From assembly GCA_009731375.1 (NCBI GenBank), contig BJOX01000159.1, positions 504,292 to 530,900 of the forward strand: a DNA stretch of 26,609 bases, given 5' to 3'. A program made the translations under genes and the position numbers. Each line of letters begins with the position of its first letter. The first letter of the stretch is position 1. The notes beneath the pieces were generated by a model, which saw only the letters and a list, made by a program, of their open reading frames with translations, had not been told where the DNA came from and ran no database searches. Shown here in pieces: positions 1 through 7,505 of the stretch. The DNA is from Paulinella micropora (taxonomy: Eukaryota > Cercozoa > Imbricatea > Euglyphida).

Positions 1-27
1 GAGAGAGAGAGAGAGAGAGAGAGGAAG

Positions 28-62
<35 letters not shown>

Positions 63-147
63 ACGAGAGAGAGAGAGAGGAAGTGAAAGAGAGAAAGACA
101 GAGAGAGAGAGAGAAAGAATGAGAGAGAGAGAGAGGAAGAGAAAGAA

Positions 148-192
<45 letters not shown>

Positions 193-400
193 TTGAGAGA
201 GAGAGAGTGTGTGTGTGTGTGAGATTTTGTATATATATACATATATATATATATAGAGAGAGAGAGAAAGGAAGAGTAGAGAAAGGAGAAGAGTAGAGAA
301 AGAGGAAGAGTAGAGGGGAAAAAAAAAAAAAAAAAAAAGAAGAAAAAGAAGAAGAAGAAGAATAGAATAGGGAAGAGAAAGAGAAAGAGAGAAATAGATA
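1..400. repeat. Purine-rich microsatellite block
   Basis: Runs of GA, GAAA, GT, TA and GAA plus an A-run near 310-338 fill the window start. No coding sequence is seen. Stop-free frames here are low-complexity artefacts. Confidence 0.9.
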
Positions 401-469
401 GAAAAGAATGATTATGATTCAGAAGTATAGTAAGAATGTAGGGTAGAATATGTAACACCGGAACACTCT

Positions 470-716
470 GGGTAGGTAGGTAGGTAGGTAGGTAGGTAGG
501 TAAGTTAGTAGGTAGGAAGGAAGGAAGGAAGGAAGGTAGGTAGGTAGGTAGGTAGGTAGGTAGGTAGGTGGGTGGGTAGGTAGGTAGGTAGGTAGGTAGG
601 TAGGTTAGGTAGGTAGTTAGGTAGGCAGGCAGGCAGAAAGGTAGGTAGGCAGGCAGGCAGAATGGTAGGTAGGTAGGAAAGGTAGAAGGTAGAAGGTAGG
701 AAGGAAGAAGGTAGGA
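470..716. repeat. (GGTA)n / (GGAA)n / (GGCA)n microsatellite
   Basis: Tetranucleotide tract of TAGG units with GGAA and GGCA variants. The long minus-strand open frame across it encodes only Leu-Pro-Thr/Ser repeats and is not a gene. Confidence 0.9.
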
Positions 717-1738
717 AGCTGGATGTAAGGCCAGAACTAAGGCAGCTTGATTTCTCTTCATGTTTAAGTTGTTTATTTTCTAGTTTCGCAGAACATGTAA
801 TGGGAGCACTCGTCGTGGTCGTCGTCGTCGTCGTCATAGATAAGAGAGAGAGAGAGACCTGAATATGATCTTCTCGGACGCAATGAGACAGGATCACGCT
901 TGCTAAGCACTGCGACAAGCAAGCACATGGCCTCGCTATCACCGCGACTTACTTGTCCTTAACCAACTTTGACTGCTACGCTACTCCAGCGATAGTTGAT
1001 GCTGAAGGGTGAGAAATTCCTAGTTCTTAAGTAGTTGATGCTGAAGGGTGAGAAATTCCTAGTTCTTAAGTACAACGAGCAAGGGTGAGACCTTCCTAGC
1101 AAGCGCTTTGTTCTCAGCCGAGTCCAATGTGTCCAGAATGAGTGCCGTAGCTCTTGATGGAAGCTAAGCATTTCAAATGAGCTATTGCGCAGTCGGCAAC
1201 ATCAGGCTTGGCTGAGAACGAAACGCTTGAAGTCCCTGCTTACCGTTACTTTGTAATTTGCCTCATATGTATGCATGTGTACGCAGGGGATTGAAGGAAA
1301 TGGCAAGTCAGGTAGGCTGCCTGCTAGTGTAGCTTGGGAGAGAGAGAGAGAGTAGTAGTAATTTTTAATAAGTCCAAACCCACCTAGATGACCTTCACGG
1401 GAAGTGGCTTTTCTTTTGGATTATGCGCCGGGACCATTTTGCAGGGCTTTCCTTACGACAGTGGACAAATTTTACGGCTTGGGTCCTTCCCCCAAGATCC
1501 GGGTAAATTTTTGTCCTTAAGACAGTCGACAAATTGCACGGCTTGGAGTAGTCATTGTGATGTGTTTTGGGGTGTGCTAGTGATGTGTTTTAAAGATGTC
1601 ACAGAAGTGGTAGCTGCAGTGGTTAAAAATGGCTGATGGCGGGTGGAATGGTTTTTTCTTTTTATTTGTAGTGATCGAGTGCACGTGGTTGAGGACAGGA
1701 TGCCGAAAACGACACGATCGAGAGTTCATGATCAGATG
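717..1738. other. Host unique sequence without a recognisable gene
   Basis: About 1 kb of mixed-composition host DNA left of the Polinton. It contains a 39-bp tandem duplication (994-1071), an imperfect inverted repeat (1099-1125 with 1204-1230) and two imperfect copies of a roughly 32-bp unit 63 bp apart (1451-1482 and 1514-1545). A (GTC)n-like run lies near 811-836. No frame shows recognisable protein similarity. Confidence 0.6.
994..1071. repeat. Two-copy 39-bp tandem repeat
   Basis: The unit starting AGTTGATGCTGAAGG at 994 is repeated exactly from 1033. This is a local tandem duplication in host flank DNA. Confidence 0.9.
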
Positions 1739-1748
1739 TTTTCTCGTT

Positions 1749-1812
<64 letters not shown>

Positions 1813-1916
1813 TCGAGATTCTTTCTTTCTTTCTTTCTTTCTTTGTTTCTTTCATTCTTTCTTTCTTTCTTTCTTTCTTTCTTTTTTTCGTTTTCCTATT
1901 TCTCTACTTTTTTCCT
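1739..1916. repeat. Left flank: polypyrimidine (CTTT)n satellite interrupted by the Polinton
   Basis: A CTTT tract ends in a more complex segment (1889-1922). This is near-identical to the reverse complement of satellite units at 22.5-22.86 kb. The CTCGAAAG junction inside the tract also has its counterpart at 22918-22926, reverse strand. The tract is the left half of the target satellite. Confidence 0.85.
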
Positions 1917-1922
1917 CTTATT
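1917..1922. other. Left target-site duplication CTTATT
   Basis: CTTATT directly precedes the AG terminus of the left terminal repeat. Its partner is AATAAG at 23175-23180, the reverse complement, directly outside the other terminal repeat. Six bp is the usual Polinton duplication length. Confidence 0.85.
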
Positions 1923-2078
1923 AGTAGATGATACAGAAAATCTCGGCAAGAATTTTTGCAAATTCTCTCCTTCGTTTTTCTGTGTCGCACCCCCTCCTAT
2001 GGATTTCCAAGTAAAATAAATACAAAGCAACAAAAACAACCAAATAGCCCCTATACAGCACACTACATGAAAACATAT
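1923..2078 (+). repeat. Polinton terminal repeat, left
   Basis: 156 bp beginning AGTAGATGATACAG and ending near AAAACATAT. It matches 23181-23335 with only a few differences (single substitutions and a short change around the CC/CCCC run). It starts with AG as Polintons do. Homology stops abruptly at 2078, where the sequence becomes internal. Any open frame through it is incidental. Confidence 0.9.
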
Positions 2079-2447
2079 ATTCATCATCAAATTTAGGCAA
2101 TAGCAAGCGATTGTCAATTGTCCCAAAGGACTAATTTACCTTTTTGAAGTATCCTCCAGTCTCCTCCACCTACCACACACAAGTGTGAGTAAATCTCTTT
2201 GAATGAAAGTGTGCTTTTCTGAAAGCACTTTCAATTTTTGGACAAAATTTTTTGTCGCACTAGATTATACTCCTATGAGGTAAAGGAGTTAGTGGTCATG
2301 ACCACTCTTTTACAACTCTAAATTATTTCTTACATTTGCCAACATATCATTTTGACTTTCAACCCTCATCACATTGCTTTCATTTTGTTTGTCGTAAGCG
2401 ATGTATTTTATGATTGATTTATTGAATGTAAGCCACTCTATATCAAT
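2079..2447. other. Non-coding subterminal region with palindromes
   Basis: No gene is seen. It holds a hairpin at 2205-2232 (GAAAGTG...CACTTTC, two-base bulge, loop TCTG) and a perfect 16-bp palindrome AGTGGTCATGACCACT near 2290-2305. These may belong to subterminal replication or transcription signals; that is inference. Confidence 0.6.
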
Positions 2448-2822
2448 TCAGTCAAAATTTTTATTCTGAACATCAAATCCAAATTCTTTTCTATTTTCTT
2501 TCCTCCAACTATAAAATAATTTCAATTCTTTTTCTTTTTTTACCTCCTTAAGTCTTCTCTTTTGTTGTGACAATCTGTCAATTTCAATGTTGTTGCTATC
2601 TTTGTCAAGTCTTTTTAGCATATTATCAATGGGGGACAACTTTACCAAGTCTGGTTGTTTTTTTTCAATTAACAAATCAATTTCCCTGTTAATTTTATTT
2701 ACTCTTTCTTGGCTTATTATTTTGTATTTCTTCAGTTGGTCTCTTCCTCGTCTGTTTGTCTCATAAATCTCTAGCCAATCCTTCTTTGTCCTGTCTCCTT
2801 TCGTGATAAGACTTTCACTCAT
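2448..2822 (-). CDS. Hypothetical coiled-coil protein (Polinton accessory)
   Basis: About 125 residues from the ATG at 2822. A second in-frame ATG at 2840 would add six residues. The protein is very rich in Lys, Glu, Asp and Arg, with a long predicted helical or coiled-coil stretch (about residues 25-105) and two late Trp residues. I recognise no domain. It is the first gene inside the left terminal repeat, read toward the end of the element, a usual place for accessory genes. Its 5' part occurs again at 3693-3801, cut by the N gap, because of the assembly duplication. Confidence 0.6.
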   Translation of the reverse strand: MSESLITKGDRTKKDWLEIYETNRRGRDQLKKYKIISQERVNKINREIDLLIEKKQPDLVKLSPIDNMLKRLDKDSNNIEIDRLSQQKRRLKEVKKEKELKLFYSWRKENRKEFGFDVQNKNFD

Positions 2823-3141
2823 TATCAAATTCTGCACCACTGCACCAACTCACTAACGCGCTGGGGTTGTGGCGTCGTCAAGAAAAAAATAGGTTTGAAA
2901 TTTCCAAAATTTCATTATCTATTACCAATTTGTCCTGTCCTCCTTATTTTTTCCACTTTTTTCCCGTCTGGATTTTTTCCAGAAAATTCCTCGTTTGCTG
3001 ACACTCAAAAATTGCATTTTTATCACAATTGAGTAAAATGTTTTTCCTCGTGCTTTTTCATTCTGTGATTTTTTTTTCAGAATTCCCAAAGTGGCTAAGA
3101 CAAAAAGACCAAAACCTTGTCTGTTTTTTGTGTGTGTGCAG

Positions 3142-3630
3142 ATGGCTGACGAACCTCCCGCCCCAGAGCAACCCCGCCAAGAAGATCCTGAAGTCAAGGT
3201 ATGTTTGGTTGTTCTTTTTGTTTTCTCATATAATTTTTTACAGACTTTGGCGGAAAATTTGGGGAATTTACTCATCGGTCGCATCAATTTGGGAAATATC
3301 CCTAAGGAGTTAGGCGGTAATAAGCCAACCCCTGTCAAAGTCCCTAGTGATATGAAAAATCGTCCTTTGATAAGCGGTGCCAAGTATTGGGTTGAATTAG
3401 ATAAAGAACACGGAACTGCAATGCCTTTTGGTAATGCTAACGATGGGATGGTGGTCGTCCAGTTGAACCGCTACAAGACAGAATTCCGCAAAGATCAGCG
3501 AGCAGAAGTATTCGTAGTCGAATTCACCGACGGGTCGTTGAAACTGTTCAGACTTTGGGACAATATAGATTCCATCGCTAACTTCTTCGGTCTTACAATT
3601 AAGACCGCCTACAGAGTCATATTTGATTAA
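3142..3630 (+). CDS. Hypothetical Polinton protein with a probable 45-nt intron
   Basis: The likely product is 147 residues: exon 1 at 3142-3198 (19 codons, Pro/Glu-rich) and exon 2 at 3244-3630. The 45-nt interval between has a GTATGT donor and a pyrimidine-rich TTTTTTACAG acceptor. It is a multiple of three without a stop, so the unspliced frame is also open and would insert a hydrophobic stretch. I chose the ATG at 3142 because it follows another pyrimidine-rich CAG and precedes a Pro/Glu-rich start. An upstream in-frame ATG at 3091 reads through intron-like sequence. The C-terminal 110 residues look globular, but I recognise no family. An identical copy lies at 4121-4609. Confidence 0.6.
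   Translation: MADEPPAPEQPRQEDPEVKVCLVVLFVFSYNFLQTLAENLGNLLIGRINLGNIPKELGGNKPTPVKVPSDMKNRPLISGAKYWVELDKEHGTAMPFGNANDGMVVVQLNRYKTEFRKDQRAEVFVVEFTDGSLKLFRLWDNIDSIANFFGLTIKTAYRVIFD
3199..3243 (+). other. Probable spliceosomal mini-intron
   Basis: It begins GTATGT and ends TTTTTTACAG, is T-rich throughout, is 45 nt long and in phase 0. The conceptual translation if retained is hydrophobic (VCLVVLFVFSYNF), so a retained membrane-anchor form cannot be excluded. Confidence 0.6.
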
Positions 3631-3682
3631 AGGTTACTAATTTTCCTGAGCCTTCCGTCTCTTCGCAAACTTTCATCATTTT

Positions 3683-3692
3683 NNNNNNNNNN
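3683..3692. other. Assembly gap (10 N)
   Basis: Ten Ns lie exactly between the two copies of the 969-bp segment. The gap is probably negative (overlapping ends) rather than missing sequence. Confidence 0.95.
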
Positions 3693-4661
3693 TTATTATT
3701 TTGTATTTCTTCAGTTGGTCTCTTCCTCGTCTGTTTGTCTCATAAATCTCTAGCCAATCCTTCTTTGTCCTGTCTCCTTTCGTGATAAGACTTTCACTCA
3801 TTATCAAATTCTGCACCACTGCACCAACTCACTAACGCGCTGGGGTTGTGGCGTCGTCAAGAAAAAAATAGGTTTGAAATTTCCAAAATTTCATTATCTA
3901 TTACCAATTTGTCCTGTCCTCCTTATTTTTTCCACTTTTTTCCCGTCTGGATTTTTTCCAGAAAATTCCTCGTTTGCTGACACTCAAAAATTGCATTTTT
4001 ATCACAATTGAGTAAAATGTTTTTCCTCGTGCTTTTTCATTCTGTGATTTTTTTTTCAGAATTCCCAAAGTGGCTAAGACAAAAAGACCAAAACCTTGTC
4101 TGTTTTTTGTGTGTGTGCAGATGGCTGACGAACCTCCCGCCCCAGAGCAACCCCGCCAAGAAGATCCTGAAGTCAAGGTATGTTTGGTTGTTCTTTTTGT
4201 TTTCTCATATAATTTTTTACAGACTTTGGCGGAAAATTTGGGGAATTTACTCATCGGTCGCATCAATTTGGGAAATATCCCTAAGGAGTTAGGCGGTAAT
4301 AAGCCAACCCCTGTCAAAGTCCCTAGTGATATGAAAAATCGTCCTTTGATAAGCGGTGCCAAGTATTGGGTTGAATTAGATAAAGAACACGGAACTGCAA
4401 TGCCTTTTGGTAATGCTAACGATGGGATGGTGGTCGTCCAGTTGAACCGCTACAAGACAGAATTCCGCAAAGATCAGCGAGCAGAAGTATTCGTAGTCGA
4501 ATTCACCGACGGGTCGTTGAAACTGTTCAGACTTTGGGACAATATAGATTCCATCGCTAACTTCTTCGGTCTTACAATTAAGACCGCCTACAGAGTCATA
4601 TTTGATTAAAGGTTACTAATTTTCCTGAGCCTTCCGTCTCTTCGCAAACTTTCATCATTTT
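3693..4661. repeat. 969-bp segment, second copy (likely assembly artefact)
   Basis: Duplicate of 2714-3682; I found no mismatch. It contains a 5' fragment of the coiled-coil gene and a second full copy of the intron-containing gene. Only this copy continues into unique sequence on its right. Confidence 0.9.
4121..4609 (+). CDS. Duplicate of the intron-containing hypothetical gene
   Basis: Copy of 3142-3630 with the intron at 4178-4222. It should not be counted as a paralogue: flanking non-coding DNA is equally identical and a gap separates the copies. Confidence 0.55.
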   Translation: MADEPPAPEQPRQEDPEVKVCLVVLFVFSYNFLQTLAENLGNLLIGRINLGNIPKELGGNKPTPVKVPSDMKNRPLISGAKYWVELDKEHGTAMPFGNANDGMVVVQLNRYKTEFRKDQRAEVFVVEFTDGSLKLFRLWDNIDSIANFFGLTIKTAYRVIFD

Positions 4662-4822
4662 TAAAGGAGACGTGAGGTTCAGAAAAATATTCCAATCAAA
4701 GGTCAAGTATCATTTTCGCCTTCCTCTCTCTTTTACTTGTTCTAATATTTTCTGGTTCTATTTCTTCTCTCTTTAACAATTCTTTTGTCTTCTTTTCCTT
4801 TATAATTTCTTTTGTTTGTTTT
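4662..4822. other. Short non-coding stretch downstream of INT
   Basis: T-rich convergent intergenic region between the duplicated gene and the integrase stop. No gene or clear structure is seen. Confidence 0.5.
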
Positions 4823-5701
4823 TTATGTCTTCTCTACGTCAATGGGTTTTGTAAAATCAGTTTTCAATAAATCTCTTGGACTTACCAAGTCGTCATTATT
4901 TAATATTAACTTAAATCCGGAACGGCCTTTGACTTTATAAATAATTTTGCTGAAAATCTTTCCTCCTTTCGCAAACATTAGCCTTTTGTTTTCCTTTCTT
5001 ACAGTATCACCAACATTGAATTCGTCAATTAAATTATCTCTAGTTATGACTTGCTTGTTTTTATCTCTTCTAGCAAAGACGTCCACAGGTCTGGCCTGAA
5101 TTCCTCTATGAACTTTATGATTATAAGCATTAAGCAAGTCTTGAATATAACTTACCCAGTCAAAATTTCTATTAGTTTCAAACAATAAATCCAACCACCT
5201 TCTAATACTCCTTATAACTCTATCAACAACCGCTAAGGCTCTATGGTCCCCTACTTCAACCACATCGTGCTTAATACCATTTTGAATAAAATAATCACGA
5301 GTAGCACCTTTATATTCTCCTCCGCTGTCGGTTGTAATTGATTTAGGTTTATAAGGTATAGATTTCAAAGCATAATAAACTTCTTTCGCTGTTTTATTTT
5401 TTAATGGAATGATTATTAAATATCTTGAATGACAATCAATCCAAACTAACATCCAAGCATAGCCTTTATTTCCTTTCTTATCTTTTATTTTACTCATGTC
5501 TGCTAAGTCAAGAAAGACTTGGTCTAATGGTTTATCAACCCATATCGTGTTCCATATTTTTGGGTTCTTTTTCTGATGATGTATTTCTAGTGCTTCATCT
5601 TCTTTTGTTCTTTGAATTTCTTCTCCAGTAGGTGTGTCTTCTAATTGACTATTACGATTTTGGTTATTAATAATTGTATGTTTATGGTCTAAATCTGGCA
5701 T
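4823..5701 (-). CDS. INT: Polinton retrovirus-type integrase
   Basis: 292 residues, open throughout. The RNase H-fold core runs from about residue 60 to 200. D65 (VFLDLADM) and D125 (ITTDSGGEY) fit the first two catalytic positions. The third lies at residue 160 in LAVVDRVIRSI, where Asp stands in place of the usual Glu, 34 residues after D125. The C-terminal part (about 225-280, FNVGDTVR...) resembles the SH3-like integrase tail. The first 60 residues show no HHCC zinc motif. The role would be end-joining of the linear element with a 6-bp staggered cut, matching the CTTATT duplication. It is divergent from the DUF5754-like gene with only nine bases between start codons, and a TATATAA lies directly before its ATG. 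Confidence 0.9.
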   Translation of the reverse strand: MPDLDHKHTIINNQNRNSQLEDTPTGEEIQRTKEDEALEIHHQKKNPKIWNTIWVDKPLDQVFLDLADMSKIKDKKGNKGYAWMLVWIDCHSRYLIIIPLKNKTAKEVYYALKSIPYKPKSITTDSGGEYKGATRDYFIQNGIKHDVVEVGDHRALAVVDRVIRSIRRWLDLLFETNRNFDWVSYIQDLLNAYNHKVHRGIQARPVDVFARRDKNKQVITRDNLIDEFNVGDTVRKENKRLMFAKGGKIFSKIIYKVKGRSGFKLILNNDDLVSPRDLLKTDFTKPIDVEKT

Positions 5702-5710
5702 TTATATAGT

Positions 5711-5968
5711 ATGAGATTTTCAAAGTCAAATGTAAAAAATAAAAAATATAAAGTCATTAGTCCGAAAGGTAAGGTTATTAATTTTGGAAATATCAGATAC
5801 GAACATTATAAAGACCGCATAAGTTTATATTCACATTTAGACCATTTGGATAAAGAAAGAAGAAAAAATTACAGAATGAGAGCAAAAGCAATACGAAATT
5901 CAAAAGGTGAATTAACTTATAATAACCCAGAATATAGTAATTATTATTCTTATCATTATCTCTGGTAA
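5711..5968 (+). CDS. Small DUF5754-like viral protein
   Basis: 85 residues, basic, beginning MRFSKSNVKNKKYKVI. The pattern of a KKYKVISPKGK start, then NFGNIRYEHYKD, a SHLD...DKERRKNYR stretch and a C-terminal YLW matches a small family of unknown function seen in giant viruses, virophages and Polinton-like viruses, as I remember it. The function is unknown. It lies head-to-head with INT and tail-to-tail with the next gene, with three bases between stop codons. Confidence 0.65.
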   Translation: MRFSKSNVKNKKYKVISPKGKVINFGNIRYEHYKDRISLYSHLDHLDKERRKNYRMRAKAIRNSKGELTYNNPEYSNYYSYHYLW

Positions 5969-5971
5969 TAT

Positions 5972-6490
5972 CTAAAACTTTAAGAAACATTTTTCAACAT
6001 CATTATTTTTTTCTTTCTTAGCACCACCAGAAGATTGATTATATACTTTTACACTTACACTACTTGACTTCTTACCCTTACCTTTCTTAGGTTTCGGTTC
6101 TTCTTCTTCACTACTCTCACTTTCACTTTCTTCACTCTCGGGCTCTGGTTTCTTACTCTTCTTCTTTTCTCTCTTAGTTTCAGCCTTCGCTCTTTTGATT
6201 TTCATTTTCGCCATCTTTTCCGCAATGATATCAGTGATATCAACCTCATCTTCGCTATCACTCTGCTCGGGTGTGTCATCTTGATCTTTTTCATTAACAA
6301 TATCGTTAGCAACATTCTTATTTTCTATCTCTGCTATTTTTCGTTCCATATCTTCATCTTCACTTTTAACCGCATTTCGGTATTGTTCCAAAACCTTTTT
6401 GGCATGTTCCATTTTTCTCTGCTTTGCTTTTTGTTTAATTCCATCAACTGCTTTTCCCCAGTTTTGTCGGCTCGCTTCGGGAGACGGCAT
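5972..6490 (-). CDS. Charged coiled-coil protein, unknown function
   Basis: 172 residues, beginning MPSPEASRQNWGKAVD. The N-terminal 60 residues are helical and charged. The middle is acidic (around residues 60-85), followed by a KRAKAETKREKKK basic run. An alternating Ser/Glu tract (about 115-135) and a Lys/Ser-rich tail follow. The composition suggests a nucleic-acid-associated or scaffold protein, but there is no recognised domain. The promoter region carries the palindrome shared with the protease gene (6528-6545). Confidence 0.65.
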   Translation of the reverse strand: MPSPEASRQNWGKAVDGIKQKAKQRKMEHAKKVLEQYRNAVKSEDEDMERKIAEIENKNVANDIVNEKDQDDTPEQSDSEDEVDITDIIAEKMAKMKIKRAKAETKREKKKSKKPEPESEESESESSEEEEPKPKKGKGKKSSSVSVKVYNQSSGGAKKEKNNDVEKCFLKF

Positions 6491-6557
6491 TTTAGAATCT
6501 CACTTCGTGCTTCGCACTCTCGCTATGGATTCAACTTGTTGAATCTATATTCTAAAA
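6491..6557 (-). promoter_or_regulatory. Promoter module A with 18-bp palindrome (inverted copy at 7427-7496)
   Basis: Between the start codon at 6490 and 6557 lies TTTAGAATCTC...GCACTCTCGCTATGGATTC. It includes the perfect palindrome GATTCAACTTGTTGAATC at 6528-6545 and ends in TATATTCTAAA. The same module occurs in reverse orientation directly before the protease start. Each copy faces its own gene, which points to a shared promoter or operator. Confidence 0.7.
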
Positions 6558-6638
6558 ATATTCTATACTAAGATTATTATATTTTAGTATTTTTAAAATT
6601 AAATATTTATATTATATATCAATGTCGTGTATAAACAC

Positions 6639-6770
6639 TTAGACTTATCTTTTGATTTTGATTACTTTCTTCAAAAGTATCACGAGGCTACAAAGGAACG
6701 ATTTAATTTTCTTTATGTCTCAAGTGTTGATGACGAACTTCGCAAAAACTTCAACTTCAGATTAAAATGA
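6639..6770 (+). pseudogene. C-terminal remnant, probably the packaging ATPase
   Basis: A 43-codon open tail with a TGA at 6768-6770 and no start codon. A TAA at 6633 closes the frame just upstream. The residues (DFDYFLQKYHEATKERF then FLYV...LRKNF) resemble the end of A32/FtsK-type packaging ATPases of Polintons, and it sits where that gene is often found, at the head of the virion block. No other ATPase is present in the window. The reading as a remnant is inference from composition, ending pattern and position. Confidence 0.4.
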
Positions 6771-6815
6771 TATTTTTAGAATTATTTTTTTTTTGCTGAA
6801 AGATTTTTCTAATAT

Positions 6816-6825
6816 NNNNNNNNNN
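6816..6825. other. Assembly gap (10 N)
   Basis: Ten Ns. Sequence left of the gap (6770-6815, a TTTAGAATTATTTTTTT run then GCTGAAAGATTTTTCTAATAT) recurs right of it at 6903-6960. This gap may therefore also mark unmerged overlapping ends or a real short duplication. Confidence 0.95.
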
Positions 6826-6902
6826 ATCGAAACCATAAAAGCAAAAACGATGTTTTATGAACCTTCTTTTGAAAAAAGATCTGTGAATAAAATATCAAAA
6901 TA

Positions 6903-6961
6903 ATATTTTAGAATTATTTTTTTATTTTTGCTGAAAGATTTTTTTAAAATCTTTCTAATAT
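6903..6961 (+). promoter_or_regulatory. AT-rich late-type promoter candidate before the pX-like gene
   Basis: TTTTAGAATTATTTTTTT followed by GCTGAAAGATTT and CTAATATATG ends at the start codon at 6962. Similar TTTTGGAATTATTTTTTTT sequence lies before the major capsid gene (10503-10525), and a CTAATATATAG lies before the minor capsid gene. The pattern may be the virion-gene promoter. Confidence 0.45.
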
Positions 6962-7234
6962 ATGACAGTATCGCAAGTGATAATTTCACAACCATCAGGA
7001 TATAACATCGGATACAATCCATCAATGCCACAGAAGGGAGGAAAAAAGAAAACCAAGAAGAAGGGATGCGGACAAAAGGGAGGAAATATTAACTGGGCTA
7101 AGGTCGGAAAAACTGCCTTGGCTGTCAATAAATTCCTTCGCGATAATAAGGTAATCTCTAGGACTGCGGGGGCATTGAGTAGTGTTGGGGTTCCTTACGC
7201 GGGTAGTGTTAGTGCTACTGCCGCAAAACTCTGA
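6962..7234 (+). CDS. Small basic pX-like core protein (candidate)
   Basis: 90 residues. Residues 1-25 carry a short polar start. Residues 26-41 are strongly basic and Gly-rich (GGKKKTKKKGCGQKGG). The last 40 form an alanine/glycine-rich, partly amphipathic tail. Short, basic, Gly-rich proteins with such tails lie beside the protease and capsid genes in adintoviruses and are likened to adenovirus pX/protein VI. GG pairs could be protease cleavage sites. It lies at the head of the virion block. The assignment rests on composition and position only. Confidence 0.5.
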   Translation: MTVSQVIISQPSGYNIGYNPSMPQKGGKKKTKKKGCGQKGGNINWAKVGKTALAVNKFLRDNKVISRTAGALSSVGVPYAGSVSATAAKL

Positions 7235-7505
7235 TATGGTACGCAACGAGGAGGTGCTGTAAAGTTTCGCTGATAGTTATCAACTACACTCTCGTTGCTA
7301 ACGCAACTCCCGTTTGTTTGGAGGGGGTTTCACCCCCTACCATACCCCCGCGGGTTTGGAAAGGGGCATAGCCCCTTCCATAACCATCGAAAACAGATTA
7401 ATTTTTTCCCAAATAAAAAAACGATGGTTTAGAATATAGATTCAACAAGTTGAATCCATATTGAGAGTGCGATAGCACGAAACGCAATTCTAAACTATCT
7501 ATACA
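7235..7505. promoter_or_regulatory. Structured intergenic region with GC hairpins and promoter module A
   Basis: No gene. It contains hairpins GGGGG-TTTCA-CCCCC (7323-7337) and GGAAAGGGGC-ATA-GCCCCTTCC (7358-7379), plus the inverted arms AACCATCG (near 7381) and CGATGGTT (near 7424). The module with palindrome GATTCAACAAGTTGAATC at 7439-7456 follows. The GC-rich hairpins may end upstream transcription; the module probably drives the protease gene. The segment 7321-7350 recurs inside the protease coding region. Confidence 0.6.

Larger units (their letters stand above)
2714..3682. repeat. 969-bp segment, first copy (duplicated at 3693-4661)
   Basis: This segment, coding and non-coding alike, recurs at an offset of 979 with no difference that I found. 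The two copies are separated only by ten Ns, with the first copy ending and the second starting exactly at the gap. That pattern indicates overlapping contig ends that were not merged. Confidence 0.9.

Noticed and set aside
505-942. 145-residue minus-strand open frame
   Set aside because: Two thirds is a LPTYLPTY-type translation of the (GGTA)n tract. The rest shows no domain or splice pattern.
1671-1740. Possible host exon after TTTTTATTTGTAG
   Set aside because: The acceptor is good but no convincing donor follows, and the phase could not be tied to the exon at 21711-21829.
1896-2126. Open frames through the left terminal repeat (and 22737-23333 through the right one)
   Set aside because: They run from the repeat into the purine/pyrimidine satellite and differ between the two ends. 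Not conserved genes.
2714-4661. True tandem gene duplication with two paralogues
   Set aside because: No visible difference, including non-coding DNA, and exact borders at the N gap point to assembly.
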